Positions 5,751-6,618 of a stretch of 6,618 nt of DNA are shown one piece after another (the stretch's first letter is position 1; each line of letters starts with the position of its first letter). Made by a program: the position numbers and the translations under genes. A model generated the notes under the pieces. That model made no database searches and was not told where the DNA came from. It worked only from the letters and a program-made list of their open reading frames with translations. Source of the DNA: QHWK01 sp035315685 (GTDB lineage: Bacteria; Acidobacteriota; Vicinamibacteria; Vicinamibacterales; CAVVIG01); NCBI GenBank assembly GCA_035315685.1, contig DATFXR010000831.1:1-6618 (forward strand). Reading direction: 5' to 3'.

Positions 5751-6618
5751 CGGATATCGTCGCGGCGCCGGCGGACGCGGGAGTCGCCGCCAGCGGGCGC
5801 GTCATCGTCTCGCTCACCGGCAACTCGAAGAAGAACGTCGCGCCGCCCCATTCGTTGCCCTGATGGCCAATCATGCCGCCGTAGGATTCGATAATCCCGT
5901 AGCTGACGGACAGGCCGAGGCCGGTGCCCTTGCCGACCGGCTTGGTCGTGAAGAACGGTTGAAAGAGCTTCGCCTCGTCTTCAGCCGACACGCCCGGGCC
6001 ATCGTCCTGCACTTCGACGCGAACCTTCTTGCCGGTGTCGAAGGCGCGGATCAGTATGCGGCCGCCGGTCCGGCCCGCCGATTCGATCGACTGCTGCGCG
6101 TTGATGACGAAGTTCAGCGTCACCTGCTCGATCTCGGTGAAGTTCGCGTAGACCTGCCGCCGCGTGTTGATGCTGACCTCGAGCGCGATCGCACAGTTGT
6201 CGAGATCGCGGCGGCGCAGTTGCACGACCTCGCCGATCACTTCGCCGACGTCGACCAGCGAGGGCGGCCCGGGCTGCTGGCTGCTGAACCGCGACAGGTT
6301 GCGGATGATCTCGCGCGCGCGGCCGCTCTGGGTCTTCACGAACGCGAGTTCCTCGAGCGCCTCCGGCGAGAGCTCACGGCGCCGCTCGAGCAGTTCCGCC
6401 GTGCCGAGAATCGCCTGCAGCGGGTTGTTCAGCTCGTGCGCGACGCCCGAGACGAGAATGCCGACCGCGGCCAGCCGCTCCTGGCGCACGACCTGACGCT
6501 GCAGCGACTGCAGCGTCTCGCGCATCTTCCGCTCCTGCTCGATCTGCCGATCGAGCGCCTGGTGCGCCTCGCGCAGGTTGGCGGCCATGGTGATGAACGC
6601 ATCCTGCAGCTCGGCCAG
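5704..6618 (-). CDS. Sensor histidine kinase, C-terminal part (5' end outside window)
   Basis: The frame stays open to the right edge (last visible codon 6616-6618), so the sensor domain and membrane segments are not seen; the ATG at 6588 is internal. The first visible residues, LAELQDAFITMAANL, look like the end of a HAMP domain. Numbering from M6588, a coiled-coil (about 5-40) leads into HisKA with the phosphorylated His at H51 in AHELNNPL, then the HATPase domain: N-box around N159 and N163, DDGPG at 195-199, TGLGLS at 222-227, and GGATFFFELP closing the fold near 257. All residues needed for ATP binding and autophosphorylation are present. A 37-residue Ala/Pro-rich tail follows, and its last part lies in the overlap with the alanyl-tRNA editing gene. 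No response regulator is in view; it may lie upstream, right of the window, or elsewhere. The signal sensed is unknown. Confidence 0.9.
   Translation of the reverse strand: MAELQDAFITMAANLREAHQALDRQIEQERKMRETLQSLQRQVVRQERLAAVGILVSGVAHELNNPLQAILGTAELLERRRELSPEALEELAFVKTQSGRAREIIRNLSRFSSQQPGPPSLVDVGEVIGEVVQLRRRDLDNCAIALEVSINTRRQVYANFTEIEQVTLNFVINAQQSIESAGRTGGRILIRAFDTGKKVRVEVQDDGPGVSAEDEAKLFQPFFTTKPVGKGTGLGLSVSYGIIESYGGMIGHQGNEWGGATFFFELPVSETMTRPLAATPASAGAATISDDRPPVLRRPVSSGI

Overview
The window is about 6.6 kb of very GC-rich bacterial DNA, densely coding, with strong G/C bias at third codon positions. The gene content is an ABC-exporter-associated GldG-like protein followed by a DUF4340 protein, a periplasmic PBP4-type peptidase, a free-standing alanyl-tRNA editing protein and a sensor kinase. 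This fits a Gram-negative, soil-type bacterium. Acidobacteriota (for example Vicinamibacteria) is my best guess from composition and gene style, but nothing here proves the phylum.

Left part (1-2735, + strand): the 3' portion of a GldG-family gene runs in from the left edge. One base after its stop begins a DUF4340 gene with a clear Shine-Dalgarno. Both products are anchored in the inner membrane with bulky extracytoplasmic domains, and in this family they normally sit beside an ABC ATPase and permease (expected to the left, outside the window).

Middle (2736-4547): the 192-base spacer before the next gene is not empty. It holds what looks like the C-terminal third of a VapC-type PIN-domain toxin, 5'-truncated and broken by a one-base frameshift. 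Directly behind it is dacB (penicillin-binding protein 4 / family S13). Its exported N-terminus carries a Pro/Ala linker written by eight 9-bp tandem units. dacB ends tail-to-tail with the next gene, and the 63-base convergent gap is almost entirely an imperfect hairpin that may act as a terminator and resembles a dispersed repeat.

Right part (4548-6618, - strand): a sensor histidine kinase with its 5' end beyond the right edge is followed by an AlaX-type alanyl-tRNA editing protein. The two genes overlap by 47 bases in different frames, so they are probably co-transcribed and perhaps translationally coupled.

There is no RNA gene, CRISPR array, insertion sequence or intact mobile element that I can support. 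I see no convincing new system. The least understood functional unit is the GldG/DUF4340 pair; the most unexpected sequence-level observation is the toxin-gene remnant.
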